Part shown: piece by piece, positions 1 through 8,078 of the stretch | How positions within the stretch are numbered: position 1 is the first letter of the stretch | How the letters are laid out: every line of letters begins with the position of its first letter | From: Bacillota bacterium | GTDB lineage: Bacteria; Bacillota; Sulfobacillia; Sulfobacillales; JAIMBI01 | Assembly: GCA_021797815.1 (NCBI GenBank) | Contig: JAJZYZ010000019.1 | Coordinates: 1-41,502 of the forward strand | Length of the DNA: 41,502 nt | Direction of reading: 5' to 3' | Notes under the pieces: model-generated | Databases searched by the model: none | Told to the model about the DNA's origin: nothing | The model's input: only the letters and a program-made list of their open reading frames with translations | Translations under genes and position numbers: made by a program

Positions 1-76
1 GCACGACGCCCGAGATTGTACGGCAGGCCGATGGCACGCCCCGTCATGCCCGCTAGGGTGGGTCCGAGGTGCCATC

Positions 77-1330
77 ATGCGGCTTTTGCAGCGCTATCCG
101 GGCTTTCGCCACGTATTTTGGGGACAGCTCGCTTCACAGTTCGGCAACGCCGTGTTTCTTATCATGGGTCTGTGGGAGATCCAGCTGCGCGCGCCGTTTC
201 TCCTGGCGGTGGCGGGGCTTGCGATGATGGTGCCAAACGTCCTCGCCGTATTGGGGGGCGCCCTCGTCGACATGCACGACCCCCGGCGGCTCATGTTGTG
301 GACAGATATCGTACGCGGGGCCGCAGTGGGTCTCGGCATGCTGGCGCTCCTGCTGCATGCGCCTCTCATCCCGGTCATCATCGGCCTCCTGGCCGTCAAC
401 AGTCTTGGCTCTGCCCTGTTTGCCCCGGCCGAGCAGGTCATCCTGCCGTGGCTTGTCGAGGATCGCGACTTAGGCGAAGCCAACGGGGTCTACTCGCTCA
501 CGTTTCAGCTGTCGGGCGCCGTAGGCTCTTTCATCGGCGGCGCCGCCATCGCCGCCATTGGCCTGCAGGTCATCTTCGGCCTCGACCTGGCTTCGTTCTG
601 GCTCTCGGGCCTCGCCATCTGGCTCATGATGAGGATTGTGGCCCTGCGGCCGCGAGCCGTGAGCCGCGGCGCCACGGGGAGCGGCCAGAACCTTCTCGTG
701 GTGTTAAGAGACGGCCTGCGGGCGCTGTCGGTCATGCCGTGGCTTATCCGGCTCCTGCCCATCATCATGCTCACGAACTTCGCCTTTGCCGCCGCCTTCA
801 CCATGTTTCCGTACTGGTGCCGACACGTGCTGCACGTCGGGTCCGTCGGCTACGGATCGGTGGATGCGGCCTGGGCCGTGGGACTGGTGGCGGGAAGCCT
901 CCTGGTGGGACGCTTCAACGGCTGGTCCTTCCGTTCCGTCACCGTCTTCCTGGGCACGCTTATGGGCGTCACCATCCTGGCGTTCTCCGCCACCCGGGCG
1001 GCCGTACCGGCAGCTGGCCTGCTGCTTTTGGCAGGCGCCGCCAACGGGGTCTTAAACGCGATTGTCATCACCATCATGCAGCGCCTGGTTCCGGATGCTC
1101 TGCGGGGGCGCGCGTTCGGGGCGTTTGCGGCTCTCCTCACCATGAGTCAGCCGGCGGGAGCCATCCTCTCGGGCGTCCTCCTCCATGTGGCGCCGCTGTG
1201 GTGGCCCTGGGCCGCCGCCGGTGCGGCGTCCCTGGGCCTGGCCGTGATGGCGTCGCGGGAGCTTCCCGCGAGCCGCGTCGGGGGAACAGAGGCCGATGCG
1301 CTGGCCCCGCTGCAGTCCGTGCCGGATTAG
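77..1330 (+). CDS. MFS transporter (12-TM exporter type)
   Basis: This 417-residue protein is almost entirely hydrophobic, with about twelve predicted membrane segments and short loops. It starts with a short cationic stretch, MRLLQRYPGFRHVFWGQ, leading into helix 1. That opening, with FR.VFWGQ before a small-residue-rich helix, is typical of the macrolide/enterobactin-exporter-like MFS branch (MFS_3). The loop around residues 72-78 (DMHDPRR) sits where the conserved MFS loop 2-3 motif lies. The ATG at 77 is chosen because it places the arginine-rich start directly before helix 1; a GA-rich stretch upstream (GGGTCCGAGGTG) can serve as ribosome binding site. The substrate cannot be read from sequence. 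The next gene, an aminotransferase-like enzyme, has its own promoter candidate, so co-function is uncertain. Family confidence is high; substrate is unknown. Confidence 0.85.
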   Translation: MRLLQRYPGFRHVFWGQLASQFGNAVFLIMGLWEIQLRAPFLLAVAGLAMMVPNVLAVLGGALVDMHDPRRLMLWTDIVRGAAVGLGMLALLLHAPLIPVIIGLLAVNSLGSALFAPAEQVILPWLVEDRDLGEANGVYSLTFQLSGAVGSFIGGAAIAAIGLQVIFGLDLASFWLSGLAIWLMMRIVALRPRAVSRGATGSGQNLLVVLRDGLRALSVMPWLIRLLPIIMLTNFAFAAAFTMFPYWCRHVLHVGSVGYGSVDAAWAVGLVAGSLLVGRFNGWSFRSVTVFLGTLMGVTILAFSATRAAVPAAGLLLLAGAANGVLNAIVITIMQRLVPDALRGRAFGAFAALLTMSQPAGAILSGVLLHVAPLWWPWAAAGAASLGLAVMASRELPASRVGGTEADALAPLQSVPD

Positions 1331-1355
1331 CCATGGATCGGCGGGCAAGCCTGCC

Positions 1356-1364
1356 TGCTATAGT
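1356..1364 (+). promoter_or_regulatory. Extended -10 promoter candidate before the aminotransferase gene
   Basis: The bases TGC-TATAGT form an extended -10 element (TGn plus a 5/6 match to TATAAT). They lie 30 nt before the ATG at 1394 and just before a strong GGGAGG ribosome binding site. No good -35 is visible 17 nt upstream, which is acceptable for an extended -10 promoter. A very similar CCTGCTACAAT occurs upstream of the GH31 gene. Confidence 0.45.
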
Positions 1365-1393
1365 GGGGCCATCATCACCTGGGAGGTTTTTCG

Positions 1394-2533
1394 ATGACCC
1401 CCGCCGCTTTTCGGAGCCACTTCCCCATCTTTCCCGCCACGGCCCACCTGTGCAGCTGCAGTGAAGGCGCCCTGTCTGACCGGGTCATGGTGGCCATGAG
1501 CGAATTCATGACCAGCTGGCGGGTCCATGCCGCCCCCTGGCAGTATTGGATGGAGGAGGTGGACCGCGCTCGCGGGCTGTTCGCCGGCCTCATTCATGCC
1601 GCGCCCGAGGAGATTGCGGTCGTGTCCTGCGCATCCGAAGCTGCCTTTCAGGTGGCCTGGTCGCTTGATTACCGGGAGCGTCCCCGTATTCTTACCAACG
1701 ACCTCGAGTTTCCGAGCGTGGCCCACGTCTGGCTCGCTGAGGAAGCCCGGGGCGCCTCGGTCGACTTCATTGCCCACCAGGGTGGACTCCTGGACGCCGC
1801 CGCCTATCGGGCCCGGCTCGACACCGACGTGAGCCTGGTGTCGGTGCCCCTCGTGTCCTACGCCAACGGACTTCGGCTGCCGGTGGCGGAGATAGCCCGG
1901 GAGGCGCACCGGCAGGGGGCCCGCGTCTTCGTCGACGCCTACCAGGGGGCCGGGGTCATGCCGGTCGATGTGCGTGAGCTTGACTGCGACTATCTGACGG
2001 CCGGCACCCTGAAGTACCTTTTGGGCGCTCCCGGCCTCGCCTTCCTGTATGTGCGAAACGGCACGACACACGCGCACGAGCCCGTGTTGACCGGCTGGTT
2101 CGGACGTCGGGCCCCCTTTTCGTTCAACCCGCGCGAGCTTGACTTTGCGGATGGGGCCCGCCGCTTTACGACCGGCACCCCGGCCATCCCCTCGGCTTTT
2201 GCCGGACGCGCCGGATTGGAGATGGTGCTGGAAACCGATCCGGGCGCGGTGTTCACGCACGTGTCCGACCTGGCGGGCCACCTGCAGGGCCGCCTCCTGG
2301 CGTCCGGTTTCGAGCTCTTCTCCCCGCTCGACCCGTCCCAGCGGGGTCCGCAGGTGGCGGTCCGGGTAGAGAGTCCGGAGGACTGTGCCGCCTACCTGGC
2401 CACACGCGGGGTCGTGGTGAGTCCGCGCGGCGACGTCGTGCGGCTGAGCCTCCACTACTACAACAACGACGAGGACATCGAGCGGGCGGTGGACGCTCTC
2501 CTCGCCTATCGGGAGCGAGACCGACAGGTCTAG
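1394..2533 (+). CDS. PLP-dependent class V aminotransferase-like enzyme
   Basis: This 379-residue protein has the fold-type I layout of class V aminotransferases, the group that includes cysteine desulfurases, isopenicillin-N epimerase-like proteins and kynureninase-like enzymes. Visible landmarks are the cofactor-ring aspartate in VFVDAYQGAG, the Schiff-base lysine K207 in LTAGTLKYLLGAPGLAFLY, and a C-terminal small domain ending RLSLHYYNNDEDIERAVDAL, which is typical of the family. The reaction (transamination, desulfuration or lyase chemistry) cannot be assigned; the absence of an obvious catalytic Cys loop near residue 325 argues against a classic NifS/SufS. The start is fixed by GGGAGG seven bases before the ATG. 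A strong inverted repeat follows the stop codon. Cytoplasmic. Confidence 0.82.
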   Translation: MTPAAFRSHFPIFPATAHLCSCSEGALSDRVMVAMSEFMTSWRVHAAPWQYWMEEVDRARGLFAGLIHAAPEEIAVVSCASEAAFQVAWSLDYRERPRILTNDLEFPSVAHVWLAEEARGASVDFIAHQGGLLDAAAYRARLDTDVSLVSVPLVSYANGLRLPVAEIAREAHRQGARVFVDAYQGAGVMPVDVRELDCDYLTAGTLKYLLGAPGLAFLYVRNGTTHAHEPVLTGWFGRRAPFSFNPRELDFADGARRFTTGTPAIPSAFAGRAGLEMVLETDPGAVFTHVSDLAGHLQGRLLASGFELFSPLDPSQRGPQVAVRVESPEDCAAYLATRGVVVSPRGDVVRLSLHYYNNDEDIERAVDALLAYRERDRQV

Positions 2534-2578
2534 GCTCCTGGAGTCGATGACGGCGGCGGCGATCTGAAGGCGAGTCAC

Positions 2579-2621
2579 TCATGAAGAAGGAAGCGCCCGG
2601 CGGGCGCTTCCTTCTTCATGA
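2579..2621. terminator. Bidirectional hairpin terminator between convergent genes
   Basis: A 21-bp perfect inverted repeat (TCATGAAGAAGGAAGCGCCCG and its complement, around a single G) lies between the convergent aminotransferase and permease genes. It can fold on either strand into a very stable hairpin. Neither side is followed by a T-run, so it is not a textbook U-tract terminator, but position and symmetry make a transcription-end role likely. Confidence 0.75.
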
Positions 2622-2648
2622 TCGTTGCACGCCACGGGAACCAGAGTG

Positions 2649-4337
2649 CTATTCGCCCGCGCTGCTCTCCCGGTGGGCGATGTGGCTTCGGATGTCCTGC
2701 TCCACCAGCTCCGGGTGAAAGTCGAGGTTCTTGCCCGCCTTCACTTCCTTCAGCTGGTCGGTCTCGTAGGAGGAGGAAACCGCCCAGTAGTAGGCGCCTA
2801 CACCCATGAGTCCGGCGACGATGGTGTCCCAGGGGAAGGCCAGCACGTGGGCGTTACCGGTTCCGAACGAGCCGAACCAGCTCAAGACCACCACCCCGAA
2901 GAACAGCGCCGGCATCCACAGGCCCGCCCGGATGTCACGCCGTGGGAGCTTCAGGCCCACAAACGCCACTACGTACAGGGCGAGACCGACCAGGAAGAAG
3001 ATGGCCACCTGCATCGTGGTGGGCCAGCCGTACCACAGGAACATCATGGCCGAGAGTCCCATCGTCAGCGGTCCGAGCCACCGGGCATGCCGGCCGGTGC
3101 TGAAGGGCCGCGGGATCTCGGAGGCATGGCGGCGGAAGATGCCAAGCGCGCTGCCTGAGGTCATGTAACTCAGGATGCCGGCCCCGGACACCACCACCAC
3201 CAGAGCATGCCAGGACGGAAACGGCAGGATGCAGATGAGGCCGAACACGAAGCTCGCCCACAGGGCATTTAGCGGCACCCCGCGGCGGCTCAGCTTCTTT
3301 AGCCACGCCGGCAGGCCGAACCCGTTCTTCTCTACGGCATAGATGGCGCGCGGACTGGTTCCGGTGCCGATGAGTCCCACACCGGCAGGGGAGAGGCCCC
3401 CGTCGATATACAGGATGACGCCGAGCCACCCGATCCCGATGCCGATGGCGAGCTGTGCCAGCGGAGACGTGTAGCTGATGTGCGACCAGCCGTGCGCCAG
3501 CGCCGAGTGGGGCACCACCACCAGGAAGGCGATCTGAAGCCCGGTGTAGAGCACGAGACCGAACCCCACCGAAGCCAGCAGCGCAAACGGCACGTCCCGC
3601 TTCGGGTTCCGGCCCTCGGCCGCCACCGACATGGCCGAGCGGGGTCCGGAGTAGGCGTAGATGATGCCGCCGACCGCCACCGCTGTCAGCACCGGCTCAA
3701 AGCCGTATGGCATGAAGCCGCCGGTGGAGGCGGAGGTCAGGTTGGCGCCGCCGCCGTGTGTCAGGCCGGCGATGATGAGGAGGATCATGGCGCCCGTCGG
3801 AATGATCCACTTGACGGTGCTCCAGTAGGTGACCGTCCGCGCGAAGAGACGGATCCCGTAGATGTTCAGGATGGTGAACAGGAGCATGAGGAGCGCGGTG
3901 CAGAAGAGTCCCAGGGTCGTGGCGGAATCGGTCTTCGTGGAGAACAGGGCCGGCAGGTACCCGCCGGCATACTGGATGATGGCCAGACACTCGATGGCCA
4001 CCCCCAGACCGCCGGTCATGAGGTATAGCCACGAGTTCATGCTGGAACCAAGCGAGCCGAACGCGAGCTGCGGTATGCGGGCCGGGGCGCCCGACTCCGG
4101 AAACATGGCCGCCATTTCGGCGAATGGCCATTCGATGAGTAGAAACAAGATGCCGGCGATGATCCACGAGAGGATGGCGGCGGGACCGGCGAACTGGGCA
4201 CCAAACATGGCTCCGAACAGCCACCCGGACCCGATTACGGTGCCGAGCGCCATCATGAACATGTCGTACCGGGTCATCACATGCCGATACCGCCGGCCCT
4301 CGGTGATGTCCCGGCCGCTCTGGGCGTCTTGAGCCAC
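2649..4337 (-). CDS. APC-superfamily amino acid permease (aspartate:proton symporter-like)
   Basis: This 562-residue integral membrane protein has about twelve to fourteen hydrophobic segments. The first helix carries the APC signature, with MALGTVIGSGWLFGA matching the GSGWL(F/L) pattern seen in YveA/AspP-type aspartate-proton symporters. The mid-protein SGPRSAMSVAAEGRNPKRDVPFAL matches the family loop before the sixth helix (E.KNP.RD.P). The soluble C-terminal tail of about 45 residues is charged and ends ESSAGE. A longer in-frame opening exists upstream, but the GTG at 4337 is preferred: it is preceded by GAAGGGAG at a good distance and leads into VAQDAQSGRDITEGRRYRH just before helix 1. 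A LacI-type half-palindrome lies 24 nt upstream. It probably imports an acidic amino acid; the substrate is inferred. Confidence 0.85.
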   Translation of the reverse strand: MAQDAQSGRDITEGRRYRHVMTRYDMFMMALGTVIGSGWLFGAMFGAQFAGPAAILSWIIAGILFLLIEWPFAEMAAMFPESGAPARIPQLAFGSLGSSMNSWLYLMTGGLGVAIECLAIIQYAGGYLPALFSTKTDSATTLGLFCTALLMLLFTILNIYGIRLFARTVTYWSTVKWIIPTGAMILLIIAGLTHGGGANLTSASTGGFMPYGFEPVLTAVAVGGIIYAYSGPRSAMSVAAEGRNPKRDVPFALLASVGFGLVLYTGLQIAFLVVVPHSALAHGWSHISYTSPLAQLAIGIGIGWLGVILYIDGGLSPAGVGLIGTGTSPRAIYAVEKNGFGLPAWLKKLSRRGVPLNALWASFVFGLICILPFPSWHALVVVVSGAGILSYMTSGSALGIFRRHASEIPRPFSTGRHARWLGPLTMGLSAMMFLWYGWPTTMQVAIFFLVGLALYVVAFVGLKLPRRDIRAGLWMPALFFGVVVLSWFGSFGTGNAHVLAFPWDTIVAGLMGVGAYYWAVSSSYETDQLKEVKAGKNLDFHPELVEQDIRSHIAHRESSAGE

Positions 4338-4360
4338 GTCAACACTCCCTTCTACGGTTA

Positions 4361-4368
4361 AAGCGCTT
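4361..4368. promoter_or_regulatory. LacI/GalR/CcpA-type operator core (AAGCGCTT)
   Basis: AAGCGCTT is a perfect 8-bp palindrome fitting the AAnCGnTT core bound by LacI-family regulators, including CcpA cre sites. Its flanks (GGTTA...ACC) extend the partial symmetry. It lies about 10 bases upstream of the permease Shine-Dalgarno site, where a bound repressor would block early transcription. No LacI-family gene is in the window, so the regulator is unidentified. Confidence 0.45.
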
Positions 4369-4550
4369 ACCACGATTACGACGGGCGGGTCCGTAGGAAC
4401 GTTTGCAGGCACCGGTGAAATCGACGGAACGCCCGGCGATGCCAAAGACAGCGCGTGAAAAGCACATCGCCTGGGCACACGAGACAACTGCTGCCAGGAC
4501 TCCGTGCAACGAAGCCGGGTGACGAAAGGGGACTGCCGGAAGGACCACCA

Positions 4551-4583
4551 GTATCGGAAGGGTCCGGAAGGATCCGGAAGGGG
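4551..4583 (+). repeat. Short 10-bp-period GGAAG direct repeat
   Basis: Three consecutive ten-base units, each ending CGGAAG, occur at 4551-4560, 4561-4570 and 4571-4580; the last two share TCCGGAAG exactly. A related CCGGAAGG lies at 4536-4543. The period equals about one helical turn, so same-face protein binding is possible, but no binding protein is known. Confidence 0.5.
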
Positions 4584-4611
4584 CTGGGGCGGAGACGGCA
4601 AATGGCCGATG

Positions 4612-4654
4612 TGGACTATAGACAGTCCAAACTGGAATGGGCATTAACTTCCAG
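4612..4654. promoter_or_regulatory. Two adjacent inverted repeats upstream of lacZ
   Basis: TGGACT (4612-4617) pairs with AGTCCA (4624-4629), and CTGGAA (4632-4637) pairs with TTCCAG (4649-4654). Their positions in a divergent regulatory region suggest operators. They may be chance given their six-base arms. Confidence 0.3.
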
Positions 4655-4805
4655 CATTTTGTGCTAGTAGGTTCAGCGGAGCCCGGGACGATTCCTGCTG
4701 CCGCTCTTTGTCTCAACAAATATTCAGTAATCAGGACGAAGCGTGACCCGGATCCGCGAGCGGGAGGCAGGGGAACGCGCATCTGTCCGCGAAGGGGGAT
4801 TATCC

Positions 4806-7800
4806 ATGACCACCGGAAAACACGCTGCCGCCTTCGGGCAGGCGCTCGAAAATCTTGCTGTCGTGATGGAAAACCGCATGCCCGCCCACGTCCACCTGGT
4901 TCCCCATCCCACCGCCGCGGAAGCGCTCATCGGGGGGACATCGCCCCGGGTCATGTCTCTAGACGGGCGCTTTCAATTTGTTCTCGTCCCGAGGCCGGGA
5001 GCGGTGCCGGAGGACCTCTTTTCGCCGCAGGCGGATCCGACAGAGGCTTCCCCGCTCTCGCCGCTTTTTTCTTCCGTATCTTTCGCCGACGTTCCCGGGC
5101 ACTGGCAGCTTCAGGGTTATGGCGCCCCTCACTACACGGATGTGCAGTACCCCTTTCCCGTGGACCCGCCCCGTCCCCCGTCGGAGAATCCGGTGGGCTG
5201 CTATCGCCGGGCATTCGTCTGGGAGCAGCCGGAGGGCACAGGGCGGACCCACGTTCGTTTTTTGGGCGTGGACAGCGCCTTTCAGGTGTGGCTGAACGAC
5301 GTGGCCGTCGGCTACAGCGAGGGAAGCCGGCTCACGGCCGAGTTTGACGTCACCGATGCTATCCGTCCGGGCGCCAATCTGCTGGTGGTGCTGGTCGCGC
5401 AGTGGTCGAAGGGCAGTTATCTGGAGGACCAGGATCAATGGTGGCTCTCCGGCATCTTCCGGAGTGTGGACCTCCTGGCCCGCCCGGCCGCCCACATCGA
5501 AGACGTATGGGTCCGCGCCGATTTCAGTCCCGCCGGGGGCCGGCTGCAGGTAACGGTCCGGCCCGCCGAAGCGGCTGACGCCGGCCCGACTGCCATCCGG
5601 TTGGCCCTCCACCATAAAGACGGCACCGTGGTCTGGTCGGAGGAGCGCCCGGCCGCGTCAGTCGAAGAAACGGTGGTGGCGGATCTGCCGGGGGTGCGCC
5701 CCTGGACCGCGGAAACCCCCTTCTGCTATGACCTTGTGGTGGAGCTTGTTGATGCCCGCTCCGGGCGTTCCCTCGAGGCGGTCCGCCAGACGGTGGGATT
5801 TCGGACCATCCGCCTCCAAGCTGGACTCTTGACCGTAAATGGCGTCCCCATCACGTTTCGGGGTGTCAACCGGCACGAGATTGACCCCGACCGCGGGCGG
5901 GGCGTGACGGTCGCTTCGATGGAGCGCGAGGTTAAGCTCATGAAGCGCCATAACATCAATGCCGTTCGGACGTCGCACTACCCGAACCATCCCGCCTTTT
6001 TGGAACTGGCCGATCGCTACGGTCTGTACCTCATCGACGAGGCCGATCTGGAGACCCACGGCATGGAGTTGTCGGACCATCCGAACTTGCTGTCGGACGA
6101 TCCCGCCTGGGAGGCGCTCTATGTGGATCGCCTGGAGCGCATGGTGGCCCGCGACCGCAACCACCCGTCGGTGATTCTCTGGTCGCTCGGCAATGAGTCG
6201 GGATTCGGCCGTAATCACCGCGCCATGGCGAAGCGGGCGCGAGTCCTCGACGACTCGCGCCTCATTCACTATGAGGGCGACCGGGACGGGGCCGTGGTGG
6301 ACGTGCTGAGCCGGATGTACCTGCCGGTAGAGCGTCTCCGCGAGGAGGGCGAACGGGAGGAGCCCCGGCCTTTCATCCTGTGTGAGTACGGGCATGCCAT
6401 GGGAAACGGACCGGGAGGACTGGAAGACTACTGGGCGGTTATCGAGAGCCTGCCCCGCCTGCAGGGCGGGTTTGTCTGGGAGTGGAAAGACCACGCGCTC
6501 CATAAGCCCGGCTACCCCGCCGACACCTACTTTTATGGCAGCGACTTCGGCACCGAGCCGAATGACGGAAGCTTCGTGGTGGATGGCCTCTTATTTCCGG
6601 ACGGACAGCCGTCGCCCGGTCTCGCCGCGCTGAAGAAGGCGATCGAGCCGATGCGGGTCATCGCGGCCGACTGGGAGCAGGCGACGCTCTCGTGCCGGAA
6701 CCGCTTCGACTTCCGATCACTGGCGGGCCTGATTCTGGAGGCGGCCGTGTACGAGGACGGCGTGCCGGCCGGGACGAGCCGGATCCCACTGCCGGACGTT
6801 CCGCCCGGCGGGTTCGGGGTGATATCGGTCCCGCTCATGAAGGAGGGGCGCGGATCGTCATCCCTCCGGTGGCTTCATGTAAGCCTGCGGGAGCCCGAAG
6901 CGACCCCGTGGGCGGAGCCCGGACATGAGATGGCCTGGGCTGACGTGATCGACCCGCGGCCGGCCGAGAGCCGCGTGACGGCGGCCGCGCCCCGCCGCCT
7001 TCCGGTTTCCGCCCGCCAGCACGGCGACCACGTGGTCGCGGCGTGCGGCGAGAGCCGCCTCACCTTTTCGACCGCCGAGGGACGCCTTGTCGCCTGGACG
7101 CACGCCGGCGTGCCGCTCATCGCGGGAAGCCCCGGCCTCACGGTCTGGCGCGCCCCCATCGACAACGACGTGCGGGCCGCGCGCCACTGGCGTGCGTACG
7201 GCGTCCACCGTCTCCTGCGCGACCTAAGACGCGTGGAAACCGTGACCGACGGGGCCGCCTTTGAGCTCCGGACCGAAGAGCGGTATGCGCCGGCGGGGTT
7301 CATGTGGGCCCTTAAGGCGACGGTCCTCTACGGCCTCCAGCCGACGGGCCGTCTGGTCATCGAGATTGAAGTCACCCCCGAAGGCGACGGGCCGGACACG
7401 CTCCCGCGCCTGGGCCTTGAATGGAGACTTCCGACCGAGTTTGCCAACACGTGCTGGCTCGGGCTCGGCCCCGAAGAGACGTATGCCGACAGCCAGGCCC
7501 AGGGGCGGCTCGGGATATTTGAGCGGACGGTGGACGAGCTCTATGTACCCTACGTAAGGCCCCAGGAACACGGAAACCACACCGGCACCCGGTCTCTCAG
7601 CGTGTCCCGCCCAGGTGGGCCGGGCCTCTTCGTGAGCGCCCCGAGCCTGTTTGACTGGAGCCTGTCCCGTTTTGGCGCCGCGGCCCTGGAGAGGGCCCGT
7701 CACCGCCACGAGCTCGAGCCGGACGCGGCCCTGCATCTCCGGCTCGACGCCGGTCAGCACGGACTCGGAAGCGCGAGCTGCGGTCCCGATCCAGAACCGG

Positions 7801-7856
7801 CGCACCGGTTTTACAACACGGCCCGCCGGTTCTCGTTCACCCTGTCCGTACGCTGA
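4806..7856 (+). CDS. lacZ: Beta-galactosidase, glycoside hydrolase family 2
   Basis: This 1016-residue protein has the length and domain order of E. coli LacZ (1023 aa): N-terminal jelly-roll sugar-binding domain, Ig-like domain, central TIM barrel, second Ig-like domain and C-terminal Bgal_small_N beta-sandwich. The barrel carries GVNRHEIDP, then HYPNHPAFLELADRYGLYLI followed by DEADLETHGM. The acid/base is E464 in WSLGNESG and the nucleophile is E527 in FILCEYGHAMGN. It hydrolyses terminal beta-galactosides such as lactose. There is no signal peptide, so the enzyme is cytoplasmic. A GTG at 4743 would add 21 residues, but the ATG at 4806 is preceded by GAAGGGGG at normal spacing and is preferred. 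No lactose permease or LacI gene is adjacent. Confidence 0.95.
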   Translation: MTTGKHAAAFGQALENLAVVMENRMPAHVHLVPHPTAAEALIGGTSPRVMSLDGRFQFVLVPRPGAVPEDLFSPQADPTEASPLSPLFSSVSFADVPGHWQLQGYGAPHYTDVQYPFPVDPPRPPSENPVGCYRRAFVWEQPEGTGRTHVRFLGVDSAFQVWLNDVAVGYSEGSRLTAEFDVTDAIRPGANLLVVLVAQWSKGSYLEDQDQWWLSGIFRSVDLLARPAAHIEDVWVRADFSPAGGRLQVTVRPAEAADAGPTAIRLALHHKDGTVVWSEERPAASVEETVVADLPGVRPWTAETPFCYDLVVELVDARSGRSLEAVRQTVGFRTIRLQAGLLTVNGVPITFRGVNRHEIDPDRGRGVTVASMEREVKLMKRHNINAVRTSHYPNHPAFLELADRYGLYLIDEADLETHGMELSDHPNLLSDDPAWEALYVDRLERMVARDRNHPSVILWSLGNESGFGRNHRAMAKRARVLDDSRLIHYEGDRDGAVVDVLSRMYLPVERLREEGEREEPRPFILCEYGHAMGNGPGGLEDYWAVIESLPRLQGGFVWEWKDHALHKPGYPADTYFYGSDFGTEPNDGSFVVDGLLFPDGQPSPGLAALKKAIEPMRVIAADWEQATLSCRNRFDFRSLAGLILEAAVYEDGVPAGTSRIPLPDVPPGGFGVISVPLMKEGRGSSSLRWLHVSLREPEATPWAEPGHEMAWADVIDPRPAESRVTAAAPRRLPVSARQHGDHVVAACGESRLTFSTAEGRLVAWTHAGVPLIAGSPGLTVWRAPIDNDVRAARHWRAYGVHRLLRDLRRVETVTDGAAFELRTEERYAPAGFMWALKATVLYGLQPTGRLVIEIEVTPEGDGPDTLPRLGLEWRLPTEFANTCWLGLGPEETYADSQAQGRLGIFERTVDELYVPYVRPQEHGNHTGTRSLSVSRPGGPGLFVSAPSLFDWSLSRFGAAALERARHRHELEPDAALHLRLDAGQHGLGSASCGPDPEPAHRFYNTARRFSFTLSVR

Positions 7857-7861
7857 GCCTG

Positions 7862-8011
7862 TCAGATGACGATGGCGGCAAAGGCCCCGAGAGCAATGCC
7901 CCCAATCAGGAGTGCCACGCCTCCCCGACGGTCTCCTCGCGGCAGGCTGATGTTCAGGATCCCGATGAAGGCGAAAACGGCGCCGAAGAACTCCAGTGCG
8001 TGCTGCTGCAT
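7862..8011 (-). CDS. Small membrane protein, 49 aa, unknown function
   Basis: The reading frame begins MQQHALEFFGAVFAFIGILN and ends ALGAFAAIVI. It encodes two hydrophobic segments (about residues 8-21 and 31-49) separated by a basic hinge containing LPRGDRRGG, a likely helical hairpin in the membrane. Translation is well supported by GGAGGGAGG seven bases before the ATG. It lies 67 nt downstream of the DHA2 exporter gene on the same strand, so it is probably the last gene of the marR-exporter transcript. It ends only 5 nt from the convergent lacZ stop. I do not recognise a family. Small helical-hairpin proteins can modulate transporters, but that role is only a guess here. Confidence 0.6.
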   Translation of the reverse strand: MQQHALEFFGAVFAFIGILNISLPRGDRRGGVALLIGGIALGAFAAIVI

Positions 8012-8078
8012 CGTCCGCCCTCCCTCCGTGCCGGCGCACGACCGTTACAGGCCGTTTCGCCGTCCGCCGCCACGTTTC

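Larger units (their letters stand above)
4338..4805. other. Divergent intergenic region, permease / beta-galactosidase
   Basis: This 468-base region separates two divergent genes and contains no credible coding sequence. It holds a LacI-family-like operator core at 4361-4368, a 10-bp-period GGAAG repeat at 4551-4583, two inverted repeats at 4612-4654, and an AT-rich patch near 4709-4733. I could not find a clean -35/-10 pair for lacZ. Confidence 0.6.

Noticed and set aside
16-1464. 482-aa plus-strand open frame over the MFS gene
   Set aside because: It is Arg/Pro/His-rich, resembles no family, and overlaps a clearly hydrophobic MFS protein in another frame; it is a GC-rich shadow.
2625-3158. 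Open frame opposite the amino acid permease
   Set aside because: The minus strand encodes a coherent APC permease with membrane helices; the plus frame is low-complexity shadow.
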